A stretch of DNA of 64,000 bases from Piezodorus guildinii (lineage: Eukaryota; Arthropoda; Insecta; Hemiptera; Pentatomidae): the NCBI GenBank assembly GCA_023052935.1, contig CM041292.1, positions 26,742,954 through 26,806,953 of the forward strand, given 5' to 3'. Within the stretch, counting starts at the first letter, position 1. Each line of letters starts with the position of its first letter. Below the pieces are notes generated by a model that was given only the letters and a program-made list of their open reading frames with translations, did not search any database and was not told the origin of the DNA. The translations under genes and the position numbers were made by a program. This document shows, piece by piece, positions 32,311-42,910 of the stretch.

Positions 32311-33763
32311 ATATTACTTTCACTTACTATATATTGTAAGGGTAAGTATTGCGATCGCAAAAATTTTCGAATTCCAGTTTTCAACGAAAATACACGTTTT
32401 AGGGTCCCCTGAGTCGAAATAACCAAGTCCTGCAAAAAGGTCTGTGTGTGTGTGGTAACTCCCGGGCGGAAACGGTAAGTCCTATGAAACTGAAATTTCA
32501 TATTTAAGACAAATATACACCCGAGACGTTACAAAACCTTTTTCATCAAAATGATCTTACCAGAAGAGCCACTTTATACCTTTCGTACTTTTTTACAATT
32601 TTCTCGAAAACGGCTTTAACGATTTTGATTAAACTCGCTATATCGATGTGAAATTTAATGGGCTTTAATATCATGTAGGTTTCATTCTGGTTGAAATAGT
32701 CTGACAGGGCTTAAATGTCGATATTTTAAATTTTCTTCGCCTAAAGTACCATTAATTTTGTAGATTTCAAATTATTAGGCATATCATCTTGTTGGCATTG
32801 ATAAAAAAAATGAGTAAATATGTAAGTCGAACTAATTTGATATCCAACTAAAAGATAAAAGAGCAACATTTTTGTATGAATTTTTAGTTTTTTGGACATA
32901 AATAATCAATATAGACTTATAATATGCCGTTGGAAAGCTAAGGATATTAGAAAAAATATTATCTTATATACAAAGTTGTAAAAGGTAATGGAGAGAGATG
33001 AAAAGCCGATAAAACTAACTGATTTTTGTAGATAATAATACAATAGATTATCTACTAAAACATATGTTTCCATACTTTTAAATTCTAAAATTGATTTTAA
33101 GAATGGAGTTTCCATCATGACAAACGTCTTACATGGAATCCCCATACGCGACTTAAACGACAAGAAACTGCCCGTGGATACTGGCTACTACAACACTCAC
33201 TAGACAAACGTTCAAAACTTCCAGTTTATTACAAAAAGCTCATTAATGTTACCATCATCAGACCCATCTGGACATATGGAATCGATCTTTGGGGCTCTAC
33301 TAAACCATCTAATTCCTCTCGCATTCAACCCTTACAATCCAAAATCCTTACATCGCAAAATCCTAAATGCTCCTTATTTCATTACGAATAAAATCATCCA
33401 TAATGACCTAAATATCACATTTGTCGCAAAACAAGCCCGAAACAGAAATGCCTCTTTTCATTCCAAACTCCCAACCCACACGAATCCTCTTGTACGCAAC
33501 TTATCATTCCCATATATTCCTGACAACCCTACGAGGCGATTGAAAAGACGATGGCCTCGAGACCTACTTTAATTAAAATGACATTGAAGTGCAACTGGGT
33601 AGTTTCTTCACTAGACATTATCACGCCCATAAGTGTAAATTAGCCCATTTACTTGTTGTGTATATTACATTTACAGTTGTAAATATCAATAAAATGTATA
33701 AAAAAAACAAAACAAAAAAAAACAATGGAGTTTAGTGAAAATCTTGTGCGGGCAACACAAGAT
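32311..33763 (-). mobile_element. HINE-like element A6, split by an R-A LINE
   Basis: Opens with ACTTTCACTTACTATATATT and GTAAGGG, runs through the full core, and is cut at AATGGAGTTT (33102-33111, repeated at 33724-33733). After the LINE it ends with TTAGTGAAAATCTTGTGCGG and GCAACACAAGATTTT. Here the last ~20 bases are flipped relative to other copies, apparently across a perfect TCTTGTG/CACAAGA hairpin. Confidence 0.8.
33112..33723 (+). mobile_element. R-A LINE 3' end inside HINE A6, 10-bp TSD
   Basis: AATGGAGTTT flanks it. The start corresponds to DKRLTWNPHTRLKRQETARG, then RPIWTYGIDLWGSTKPSN. After a small duplication or slip it reads KILNAPYFITNKIIHNDLNI, RNASFHSKLPTHTNPLVRNL and PTRRLKRRWPRDLL. 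The R-A 3' UTR and an A-rich tail close it. Confidence 0.9.
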
Positions 33764-33770
33764 TTTAAAA

Positions 33771-34166
33771 AAATCTTCAACAACTTTCCGAACAAGCCTA
33801 AAGGATAATGACGAGATTAGAGGAGCTGAAGGACGATTGTAAATGATCTATGTATAGGAAGCAATGAGATGGAAATTTATGCATAAACGCTCAGTGGGAT
33901 GACGACGAGAATTGATTTCTTCCATCTTTGGATTTATTCTATAGTTGGCCATTATCTTGCGGGTTATAACCATGATGTTTCAGTCAGCGGCCACAATCCC
34001 ACGATCTATATGATATTTTCAAAATGACTTTAAGAAAATTTGCAAGATGATAGATATTGTCTCGCAGCTATTGGTATTAGTTGTAGATGAAAAAAAAAAA
34101 AAATAGGTTGAAAATGTCAAACATTTTTTATCTGCACACCACGTGGCCTAACATAAAAAAAAAAAA
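33771..34166. other. Unassigned stretch
   Basis: No repeat or coding signal recognised between HINE A6 and A7. Confidence 0.5.
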
Positions 34167-34945
34167 CCTGGTGCGGGCAACACACGACTTTCACTTAACT
34201 TGGCTTTTAAAATAAATTTAAAAAATATTAAATAAACTTAAAGTTAATTTAAATAATAAGTTTATTTATTTTGGTCGGAAACATATATTTTGGATTAAAT
34301 AATAAAATAATATGTAAAATGTAATTATATTATCATATAATATTACTGTTACACATAATATTCTAATTATTTAAACAAATATTTCTAAGTAAATTGTAGT
34401 ATGCTGTGTTTTGAGCAACCCAATATAGTTAGCAGCATTACTTTATTAATAAACTATTTTCTCTTGTTACGTATAGTGAAGAGCAATAGGTTTTTACCAT
34501 TTTTGTCTTTTTAGATCACATTTTACCACTTTGTGTATAAGATTATACTGTTTCTAAAATCTTTAGCTTTCCAACGATATATTATACATGTATCTTATGT
34601 TTTTATGTTTAAAAAAATACATTTAAAAAATATATTTATTCTTTTCTTATTTATTGATTATCAAATTCGTTCCACATTTATACATAGCCACTTTTTATCA
34701 ATCCTGAGAAGATAATATGGTTAATTTTTTTGAGCCGACAAAATTAAAGGTACTTTAGAGGAAGAAGATTTAAAATATCGGCATTACGCCCGGAATGAAA
34801 CATACATGACATTTAAAGCCCATCACATTTGACGCAGATATAGCGTGTGCAAAGTGATTAGAGCCGTTTTAGAGAAAATCGTAAAAAGGTGTAAAATGCA
34901 CAGTATACATTGTTTCTTCTAGTAGCCGGATTTTGTTGAAACGTG
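34167..34945 (+). mobile_element. HINE-like element A7, 3'-truncated
   Basis: CCTGGTGCGGGCAACACACG and ACTTTCACTTAAC open it (the first base differs from the TC of other copies). The core continues through TTTAGCTTTCCAACGATA, GGTACTTTAGAGGAAGAAGA and AGAGCCGTTTTAGAGAAAAT. It stops before the CA stretch and terminal stem-loop. Confidence 0.75.
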
Positions 34946-35072
34946 AATGACAAAAAAGCATGTTGTCTCCTAAGAATAAAAAAAAAAAAAAATATATTGA
35001 AACTAGTTTTAAAATGATTTATTTTTTTTATGAGGCAGATTAATTAGAGTACTTTTTTGTTTTATTTTATTT

Positions 35073-35230
35073 ATTTATTGAGATATATTACAATTTGTTT
35101 CTATATAAACATTAGTAATAGTCATATAAGATCCCATTCACACAATATATACAGTATACAATGATAAAGTCAAATTAAATAAAATATAATAAATATACAA
35201 AATAAAAAAACAAATAACAACCTACAATGG
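35073..35230 (-). mobile_element. R-B LINE 3' UTR remnant
   Basis: The reverse complement has TTTGACTTTATCATTGTATA, CTGTATATATTGTGTGAATG and AAACAAATTGTAATATATCT plus CAATAAATAAATA. This is the end of the R-B 3' UTR. Compare 7415-7612. Confidence 0.65.
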
Positions 35231-35332
35231 AGGAGATGGTCCGTTGATAAGATACAATAAAACTATGGAGACTTTATTTTAAACCCCACGTCTTTGTATG
35301 GAATTCTCTGTTTACAGTGCTGAGTTTTAGCA

Positions 35333-35364
35333 CCGATGAAGACCTACAATTTGGGTCGAAAAGT
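35333..35364 (+). ncRNA. PLE hammerhead-like motif, copy 3
   Basis: CCGATGAAGACCTACAATTT followed by GGGTCGAAAAGT. It has box CCGATGA, stem GACC/GGTC and an intact GAAA. This is the best-preserved copy in the window; U4 of the hammerhead box is C and an extra A precedes the stem. No PLE frame is next to it. Confidence 0.5.
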
Positions 35365-35370
35365 AGGTAT

Positions 35371-35865
35371 TAAACAAATAGTTACCATTATATATGTATT
35401 TGTATGTATATCTGTGTGTGTGTGTGTGTGAAAATGCACTCATATGTATCATAGGACCATTTCTAATATTTTTGAATGAACCATGAGAGAGGAAGCCTAA
35501 AATCCAAAGCTAAAAGCGGCCGTTGAAAATGGCATTACCTTAAAGAAGTTATTTATAAGGATTCTTTTACCAGGCTAATATAATTTATACCTGAGAAATA
35601 TATATTGGGAGTTCAATATTTCCTGGAATAAGGGATATTTAAACAAAAAATAAATATATTTTAGCTGAGTATTGTGTTATAATTTAATGATGTCAATAAA
35701 AATATATAAATAACGATATATATAATGTGATTAATTTTAGAAGTTTGTGTTATTTAGAATATTGATTTGGTAAACATAATACTTTTTCAATATCTTGAGT
35801 ACAGTATGGGAGAATTAAACCCATGGAAACGGTTCATCCAATGAGAATAATCGTTATTAAGTAAA
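35371..35865. other. Unassigned, short GT microsatellite
   Basis: GT run at about 35412-35430. Nothing else recognised. Confidence 0.5.
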
Positions 35866-36290
35866 TCATCAAGTATTTAATAAGCTTTCATTTGAGTGGT
35901 AAAAGACAATTGTATGCCAAATATTTAACGATATAGAGGTATTACAAAAAAAATAATTTTACGGAAAACTAGATATCACTCTTTTCTACCATTATTATGG
36001 TTACTTTCGTGGAACCGACTCATTCTATGTGGATAATTGTTAGAAATATTAATAAATGAAATTAAATCACCTTTGATTTGAGTTGTAAAACACGTATGTA
36101 CGACTAGTAGTTATATAGATATGGCCCTTACAAACAATTGTAAACCGAGAAACGTCTTATTTTTGTCATCAATTTGGTTGATATCATGAAAACGGCGTTC
36201 CTAACAATATAATGTTATAAACTACTTTACGGGGCATAGAAATTGCTTTAATTTGAGTAGTAATAGAAATCCGTAGGTCTAATACTCACC
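35866..36290. repeat. Three diverged tandem units, ~180 bp each
   Basis: The block CTTTCATTTGAGTGGTAAAA..GTATGCCAAATATTTAACGA..ATAGAGGTATTA recurs as CCTTTGATTTGAGTTGTAAA..TACGACTAGTAG..TATAGATATGGCCC and then as TGCTTTAATTTGAGTAGTAA..GTAGGTCTAATAC. The spacing is regular but sequence identity is low. Confidence 0.55.
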
Positions 36291-36548
36291 GACATAATGT
36301 CAGTGCAATGATTACATGGGTCAGAATTTCTGTCCCTAAAAACGCGTCTGCCGCGGCTTCCCACCCACCTGTAAATGGCAGACTAGCATAATTCGTATTA
36401 TCGCCAAGTATTATGAGGTCAAAGAGAAAATCGAGGTCAAATGAGTCAGAATTTCGACTTTTTGTCCCTTTTTTTAATGGCCGCCATTTTGTAATCCACC
36501 ATTTTTGAGTTAGCAGACGTTTATTTTTTGTTTTACCATGATAAATGA
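36291..36548 (-). other. Unrecognised 105-aa frame region
   Basis: The minus-strand frame 36286-36603 is open but runs into the R-A LINE at its N-terminus, so its start is not real. It contains WWITKWRPLKKGTKSRNSDS, encoded by a GGCCGCCATTTTGTAATCCA motif that looks like repeat DNA. Not supported as a gene. Confidence 0.4.
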
Positions 36549-37065
36549 TCCTCCCACAAGAAACTGCTCGAAGATATAGTTTACTACAACGCTTACTAGA
36601 CAAACGTTCAAAACTTCCAGTATACTTGTATTACAAAAGACTCATTTACATCACTATTACAGACCTATTTGGACATAAGTAATCGAGCTTTGGGGCTCTA
36701 CGAAACCATTTAATGCCTTCCGCATCCAATCCTCACAATCTAAAATCCTGATTCCCCCTTATTTTGTCACAAATTAACTCCTCCATAATGACCTAAACAT
36801 CCCATTTATTGCAGATATAGCCCGTGATAAATACTCCTTTTTTCATTCTAAATAAACTCCCTGCCCACACAAACCCACTTGTCCGTAATTTATCTTCCTT
36901 AGATATTCCTGATAAACCTCCGTGGTTCAGAAAGGTGGCCTCGGAACCTACTGCCTCAAAATAGTTGGGTAGTTATTTCTTACGACATTTTTATGTCTTT
37001 TTTCTTTTCATTCTGCATATTTACTCATTATGTTCTTTAATACAATTGTAAATTACTATAAATAA
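36549..37065 (+). mobile_element. R-A LINE 3' end, decayed
   Basis: TCCCACAAGAAACTGCTCGA through CTTACTAGACAAACGTTCAA, GAGCTTTGGGGCTCTACGAA, GGTGGCCTCGGAACCTACTG and a R-A-like 3' UTR (GTTGGGTAG, ACAATTGTAAATTACTATAA). Many small indels break the frame. Target duplication not certain. Confidence 0.75.
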
Positions 37066-37897
37066 ATTTTAAAAAACTATGATTGATACTTTGCATAAAA
37101 TATACTATTTTTTTTTTTTTGTAAAATGGTTTGCAATGTTCGTTGCTGGCTTACGGACTAAATAGCGCAGTTATTTTACTATTCGCAGTACACTGAGGAA
37201 CAAACTTGCACAATACAGATCTCGTGACAACGGGAAGGGAGCGGCAGCACTTTGGTGTAGACTGTGGACAAAGGATCTGCATTGGAGATTGGATGGGAGC
37301 CTATTGGAACCTGCATGGAGCCTATTGGACTGTAGGAGGCCGGAACTCGATCGCTTTCACAACTCCTGTCACTCCTCCGAACCAGCGGAAACTGCTGTTA
37401 CGTCGCTGAGGGTCACCCAGGTCTGCAGCCTAACACGTTGCAATATACGCTAATGACCTATATAGACCTTATATATAGTCTTCTTTATCTTGGAAACAAT
37501 TTGCAAGGAGGGTTGAGGTGGTGGTTTTTTGTAGGGTATAGGTTAGGTTTTAAGCTATTCAAAAAAAAAAATTTTTTTCCATACAAATTTTTTTGTTAAT
37601 CCTGATGAGTTAAACGAACGCGTAACGGAAAATATTCTTTAGTAAAAACTCAGAGTTCTTTTAGATTACAAGCAAATACATAACAACTAATAGACCCACC
37701 CTTGCTTCGCAAAGGTGAAATTTGTATGTGTCATTTAAGTTTTAAAAAAAAGCTCTTTCTAACCGGTTTAGAGATTATCACTTTAGAAGTTTTAGTTGAC
37801 CGCAACGAAAAGTGAAATTGGTTAAGATTATTTGTTTGTTATTTCAAAGTGAAGCAGAGATAATTTAAGAAATTTTAATTTTCCCATTTGAATAAAG
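37066..37897. other. Unassigned, with a GC-rich island at 37195-37445
   Basis: The island encodes a 67-aa frame (37206-37409) with an internal duplication (GGAGCCTATTGGAACCTGCA, then GGAGCCTATTGGACTGTAG). It has no known motif. The rest is AT-rich. Confidence 0.4.
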
Positions 37898-38471
37898 ATG
37901 GATCCTCACACTAGACTGAAACGACAAGAAACAGCTCGCAGATATCGCTTATTACAAAATTTACTTGACAAACGTTCAAAACTTCCCACCTACTACAAAA
38001 AACTAATTTATATTACCATACTTAGGCCTATTTGGACATATGGAATTGAACTATGGGGATCCACCAAGCCATCAAATTCCTCTCACATCCAATCCTTGCA
38101 ATCCAAAATCCTCCGAAAGATCCTAAATGCCCTTACTTTGTCACCAATATAATAATCCACAAAGACCTGAATATCCCATTAGTTGCAGACTGCCCGAACT
38201 AGATATACTTCCTTTCACTCCAAATTACCACTCCACCCAAACCCACTTGTCCGCAAGCTCTCATCTTTTATTCCTGATCATTCTCCGAGGCGGCTGAAAC
38301 GCCGATGGTCTCGAGACCTCCTTGTCTGAAAAACCTTTAAGTGCTACCAATGGGTAGATTCTTCTCACGCCTATCATGTCCATATCTCATGTGTGAACAG
38401 TCACATTTACTTGATGTATTTTTTGTGTTAATACAGTTGTAAATATCTCTATAATAAATTAAAAAAAAAAA
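37898..38471 (+). mobile_element. R-A LINE 3' end
   Basis: Starts exactly at GGATCCTCACACTAGACTGA (WNPHTRLKR), reads YGIELWGSTKPSNSSHIQSL and SKILRKILNA, then frameshifts. It ends with PRRLKRRWSRDLLV, the R-A 3' UTR and an A run. GAATAAA stands on both sides and may be a short target duplication. Confidence 0.87.
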
Positions 38472-39062
38472 GAATAAAATGGTTGGTATAGAAATATCAA
38501 ACGTTCCCATCCTATTAGGTTTTATATTTATTTGTGTAAAGTATATGAACTAACAACAACTTTATATTACCTCGTACGATTTATTTTATTGCATATTAAC
38601 TTTTCAAAATTCTTGGGCATTACAAAGGTATATTATACGCAAATGTTACTACTTGTTCTTAAGGAATAATTATTTGATGACTTGGTTACAGAAATATTAT
38701 TTTCTCTTTTTAATGAAAAGCTAAATTGCAATGTATTTAACTTTTAAACTTTGAGGAAAGGATGCCCTAAATTATGGTAACAAGAAGGAGTTCGCGGAAA
38801 CTAAAATCGCGTAATAATTTAATAGATAGAGAGATATATTCGCTAATCTGTATAGCAGCTTAAATTTAATAACCATTAAACATATCAGCATAACTTTATG
38901 ATAAATTTATATAAACAAATAATAAATAAGTAAATAGGGACACTTATATGTCCAAGGTCGTGGGTTCAAACCAGAAAGGGCCCACTTTATTATTTAATAA
39001 GTTTCATAAATATCATATTAACTATCATAAATAACAAACGAGGATATATCTGAATGTAGATA
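38472..39062. other. Unassigned AT-rich stretch
   Basis: No repeat or coding signal recognised. Confidence 0.5.
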
Positions 39063-39344
39063 TTTGTTTATTTTATTTAATGTCCCTTTATGCTGCTATG
39101 GCAAATCGGACGGATGCTACAGTGGGAGTCCTAAATTTTGCCTATCCAGGTTTTATTACACAGGGATCTTTAACGAGTACCTGACATCGGACAGGCTATG
39201 GACCATCTTTTTACGTCCACATCGAAGGACGGCATAACTACGGATTTTTTAATACCATTAAAATCCAAGAGCCACCTGCAGGTTTGAACCCGCGGTCTTT
39301 GGCATAGAAAGCTGCTATGTAGTCACTATGCTATAGGTGACCCC
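39063..39344 (-). mobile_element. SINE2, full length
   Basis: From the reversed tail (TTTGTTTATTTTATTTAATG) through GGCAAATCGGACGGATGCTA, GATCTTTAACGAGTACCTGA and GTTTGAACCCGCGG (box B reversed) to GCTGCTATGTAGTCACTATG and CTATAGGTGACC (box A region reversed). GAATGTAG on both sides is a likely target duplication. Confidence 0.87.
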
Positions 39345-39644
39345 GAATGTAGGTGTAGAATTCGATTCCGATAACATCTGAACGAGTGAATAATCCTTGA
39401 GTGTTAACCTAAAAAATAGCTTAAATCTTCTTTGAGACAGCCAAATATAGACTTTTATAGTTAGTTAGATAATAAGCGAGAAAAGAGATCCACCGTTCTA
39501 AATCGCAGCAATATAAGTAAGAAAAATTACTGAATTGTATCTATGGCTACATAAATATTTTTACAGATCTAGCTAAGCATCAAAAAAAGAAACAATAAAT
39601 TTAAAGTATTAAATGCTTAAGAAATTGTTTTTAAAAAAATATGG
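39345..39644. other. Unassigned AT-rich stretch
   Basis: Nothing recognised before the RTE-like insertion. Confidence 0.5.
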
Positions 39645-39660
39645 TACTAAGTAGTATATA

Positions 39661-40116
39661 AAACTATTATTCTTCCGACGGTTCTTTACGGATGTGAAAC
39701 GTGGTCGCTTACTTTGAAGTATGAACAATGGTTTAAGGTTTTCGAGAATAAGGTACTGCGTAAAATATTTGGTCCGAAGAGAGATGAGGCCACTGGGGAG
39801 TTTAGAAGGTTGCACAACGCGGAATTGCGGAACTTGTATCCTGTGAATATAATTGAGTTGATAGCATCACGGAGACTCAAATGGGCGAGCAAAGTTGTTG
39901 GGCTCGATGAGGAGCAGATTCCAAGAAAGTTGGTATTCGCTGATCCGACTAGTAAGCTGTCCGAAAGGTAGGCCGAAGCGTCGATGGGAGGATTGCGTTA
40001 AGGCTGATCTCGGGGCTTGGGCTTGAACGGTGAACATTAGGACGAAATCTGTGTAGGCAGAATTTGGTGGTATCGGCATCGAACCTTCGGGTTCGCTAAG
40101 CCTATATTATTATTAT
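39661..40116 (+). mobile_element. RTE-like LINE 3' end, 16-bp TSD
   Basis: TACTAAGTAGTATATA at 39645-39660 and 40117-40132 flanks it. Translation across the insert gives TIILPTVLYGCETWSLTLKY, FENKVLRKIFGPKRDEATGE, FRRLHNAELRNLYPVNIIEL and RRLKWASKVVGLDE, then (after a frame slip at 39955) GRPKRRWEDCVKADLG. It ends AAGCCTATATTATTATTATT, a trinucleotide tail. Same family as 7616-8290. Confidence 0.85.
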
Positions 40117-40138
40117 TACTAAGTAGTATATATCAATC

Positions 40139-40797
40139 AATTTCGCACATATTTTTTCTGAAACCTTCAGCTTTCCAACGGTATATTTTACATCTATATT
40201 ACTGTTTTTACGTTCAATAACACAAAATTGCATTAAAATATTTTTACTCTTTTCTACTTTAGTTGTATATCGAATTCGTTCAACTTATATATTTATATGT
40301 TTTTTTTTATCAATCCTAATAAGATGATATTGTCATTTTTATAGAATCTACAGGATTAAAGGTACTTAGAGGAAGAAAAATTTAAATTATAGGCATTTAA
40401 GCCCTGTCGTAATATTTCAACCAGAATGAAACCTACATCATTAATATTAAATTTCATAATATAGCCAGTTTAATCAAAATTGTTATAGCCGTTTTTGAGA
40501 AAATCGTATAAAGGTGCAAAATGCATGGTATAAAATGGCTCTTTTAGTTAGATGATTTTGGTGAATAAGTTGCTGTAACCTCTCAGACGTATATTTGTGT
40601 TTAAATATGAAATTTCAGTTTCATAGTATTTTCGTTTTCGCGCTGAACTTGCCACACACATAGACCTTTGGCGGGACTTGGTCATTTGGATCAGGAGACA
40701 CTAAAACGTATATTTCCGTTGAAAATGAATTACAAAAATTCACGACGCAAAACTTTTACTGTATATTTCAAATAAAGGTAAGTGGAATAATAAAATT
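40139..40797 (+). mobile_element. HINE-like element A8, 5'-truncated
   Basis: Begins in the core at TTTCAGCTTTCCAACGGTAT/A, then CATTTAAGCCCTGTCG, TAGCCGTTTTTGAGAAAATC, AATATGAAATTTCAGTTTC and CACACACATAGACC. It ends near AAGGTAAGTGGAATAATA with the stem-loop degraded. Confidence 0.75.
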
Positions 40798-41311
40798 CAA
40801 TATTTATAAAGCAATAACCAAAAATAAAATAATTTCCTCAAAGAATACTAAGGAGTGAATGAGATGTTAAAACTGACGCTATTGTGGCAAAGGATTGATT
40901 ATCTTCACAATAGTTTCGCTTACGCAAGCATCCACAATCGCCTTGTAAAAAGGTTCAATCCGCAATTGAGGTAAACAAGATTTAACAATTAATCCTAAAA
41001 TAACAATATGAGACAGCGCCGTTCATTAATAGAAATAACGAGTCGAATAAGAGTCAGTTTGTAATAATAAAAGTAACGAGGAAAGTTACTTCCAGTTATC
41101 CTTAGAGAAGGAACATGAAATTCTAAGCATTGTATCCAATAATAGAATATTTATTTATAAATAAACCATTCTCAAATCCCAATTGAGTAAGAAATTGACA
41201 AATACTTGATGATAAATAAATAAGAGATTAACATAACAGAAAATCACATTTATTAGTAATTTTATTTCTTTTTAATAAATGAATAACAATGAGCAGCAGC
41301 TAATTTTCAAG
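40798..41311. other. Unassigned AT-rich stretch
   Basis: No supported feature. Confidence 0.5.
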
Positions 41312-41325
41312 TAACACAATGTTTT

Positions 41326-41611
41326 GTTTGTTTATTTTATTTAACGCCCCTTTATGCTGCTATGGCTAATCGGACGATGCTACAGTGGGAGTCCTAAATT
41401 TTGCCTATCCAGGTTTTATTAGGATAGGGATTTTTAACGAGTGTCTGACAACTCACAGGCTCGAAACCACCTTTTAACGTCCCCTCCGAAGGACGGCATA
41501 ACTAGGAATTTTTTACTCCCATTAAAAAATCCTAAGTCCACCTGCGGGTTTGAACCCGTGAACTTTGGCATAGGAGGCTCTTATGTTAACCACCCAGCTA
41601 CAAGTGATCCC
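41326..41611 (-). mobile_element. SINE2, complete reference copy, 14-bp TSD
   Basis: TAACACAATGTTTT at 41312-41325 and 41612-41625 fixes the ends. In SINE sense it starts near GGGATCACTTGTAGCTGGGT with GGTTAACATAAGAG (box A-like), has GTTCACGGGTTCAAACCC (box B) about 40 bp later, and a unique body. It ends AAAGGGGCGTTAAATAAAAT followed by AAACAAAC. Length 286 bp. Transcription would be by RNA polymerase III and mobilisation by a LINE; the tail suggests an I- or RTE-like partner, which is inference. Confidence 0.93.
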
Positions 41612-41702
41612 TAACACAATGTTTTATTTCAAAATATTTTATTAATCACAATTATAATAAAATATAAGAATTTATAATTCCTTTTCTCCTTCAAACATAT
41701 TT

Positions 41703-42055
41703 CTACTTTCACTATATGAAACATATAGAAAAGAGAAAGTATTGTGAAACATGTCGTTGACTATGTACTTGTTCAGAAATGACTGCGAAAAAACGTTTTT
41801 AATAAAAATAGACAAACCACCATAGAGAAATACCACTTTATACCATGCTTTTTGAGCCTTTTTACGATTTTCTCAAAAACGGCTCCAACAATTTCTATTT
41901 AGCCCCTTATATTAATGTAATATTTAATCTACTTTAATTTCATGTTCTTTTTTTTTTTTTTTTTTTCATTGAAATAGTCCTAGTGGATATAATTTCTTCT
42001 TCATAAGAACCTTTAATATTGTAATTTTAAACAATTTACCATAGTTAGGAAATAT
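41703..42055 (-). mobile_element. HINE-like fragment A9
   Basis: CTACTTTCACTATATGAAAC, AAAGAGAAAGTATTGTGAAA, CACTTTATACCATGCTTTTT, CGATTTTCTCAAAAACGGCT and TCATTGAAATAGTCC are the 3' half of the family reversed, with the GT stretch deleted. Confidence 0.65.
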
Positions 42056-42089
42056 GAAAGACTGATATGCAGCAAAATGAAAAAAAAAA

Positions 42090-42826
42090 TCTGGTGCGGA
42101 CAACACACGACTTTCACTTACATCCATTTTTAAAATCAATGAAAGAATTTTCAAATACAGTTAAAGATAAAAATACGTGAAACTATTAAGGAATTAATTA
42201 AATTAAATTTCTATAAAAACATGTGTTTCATTAAAAAATCTATTATATTATTATCTAAAATAATCAGTTAGTTTTATGTTCATTTCATCACTCTCTATTA
42301 ACTTTTAAAATCTTATGAATGGGATGATATTTTTTTTAGCTTTCCAACGGTATATCATGCATGTATATTACTGCTCTTATGTTAAAAAACGAAAAATTGC
42401 ATTAAAAAAATTATTTTTCTGTTTTCTCCTTTAGTTGGGTATCGAATTTATTCAATTTATATATTTACCTGTTTTTCATCATCGTTAACAAGATAATCTA
42501 GTTATTATTATTGAACCTACAAAATTAAAGGTACTTTAGGGGAAGAAAATTTAAAATATCGGTATTTAAGCCCTGTCAGACCATTTTTATCCAAACAAAA
42601 CCTACATGATATTAAAGCCCATTAAATTTTACATCGATATAGCGAGTTTAATCAAAATCGTCGGAACCGTTTTCGAGAAAATCGAAAAAAAGTGTAAAAT
42701 GCATGGTATAAAGTGCCTCTTCTGGTAAGCTCATCTTGATGAAACAAGTTTTGTCACGTCTCGGGCGTATAGTTGTCTTAAATATGAAATTTCAGTTTCA
42801 TAGGACTTACCGTTTCCGCCCGGGAG

Positions 42827-42910
<84 letters not shown>

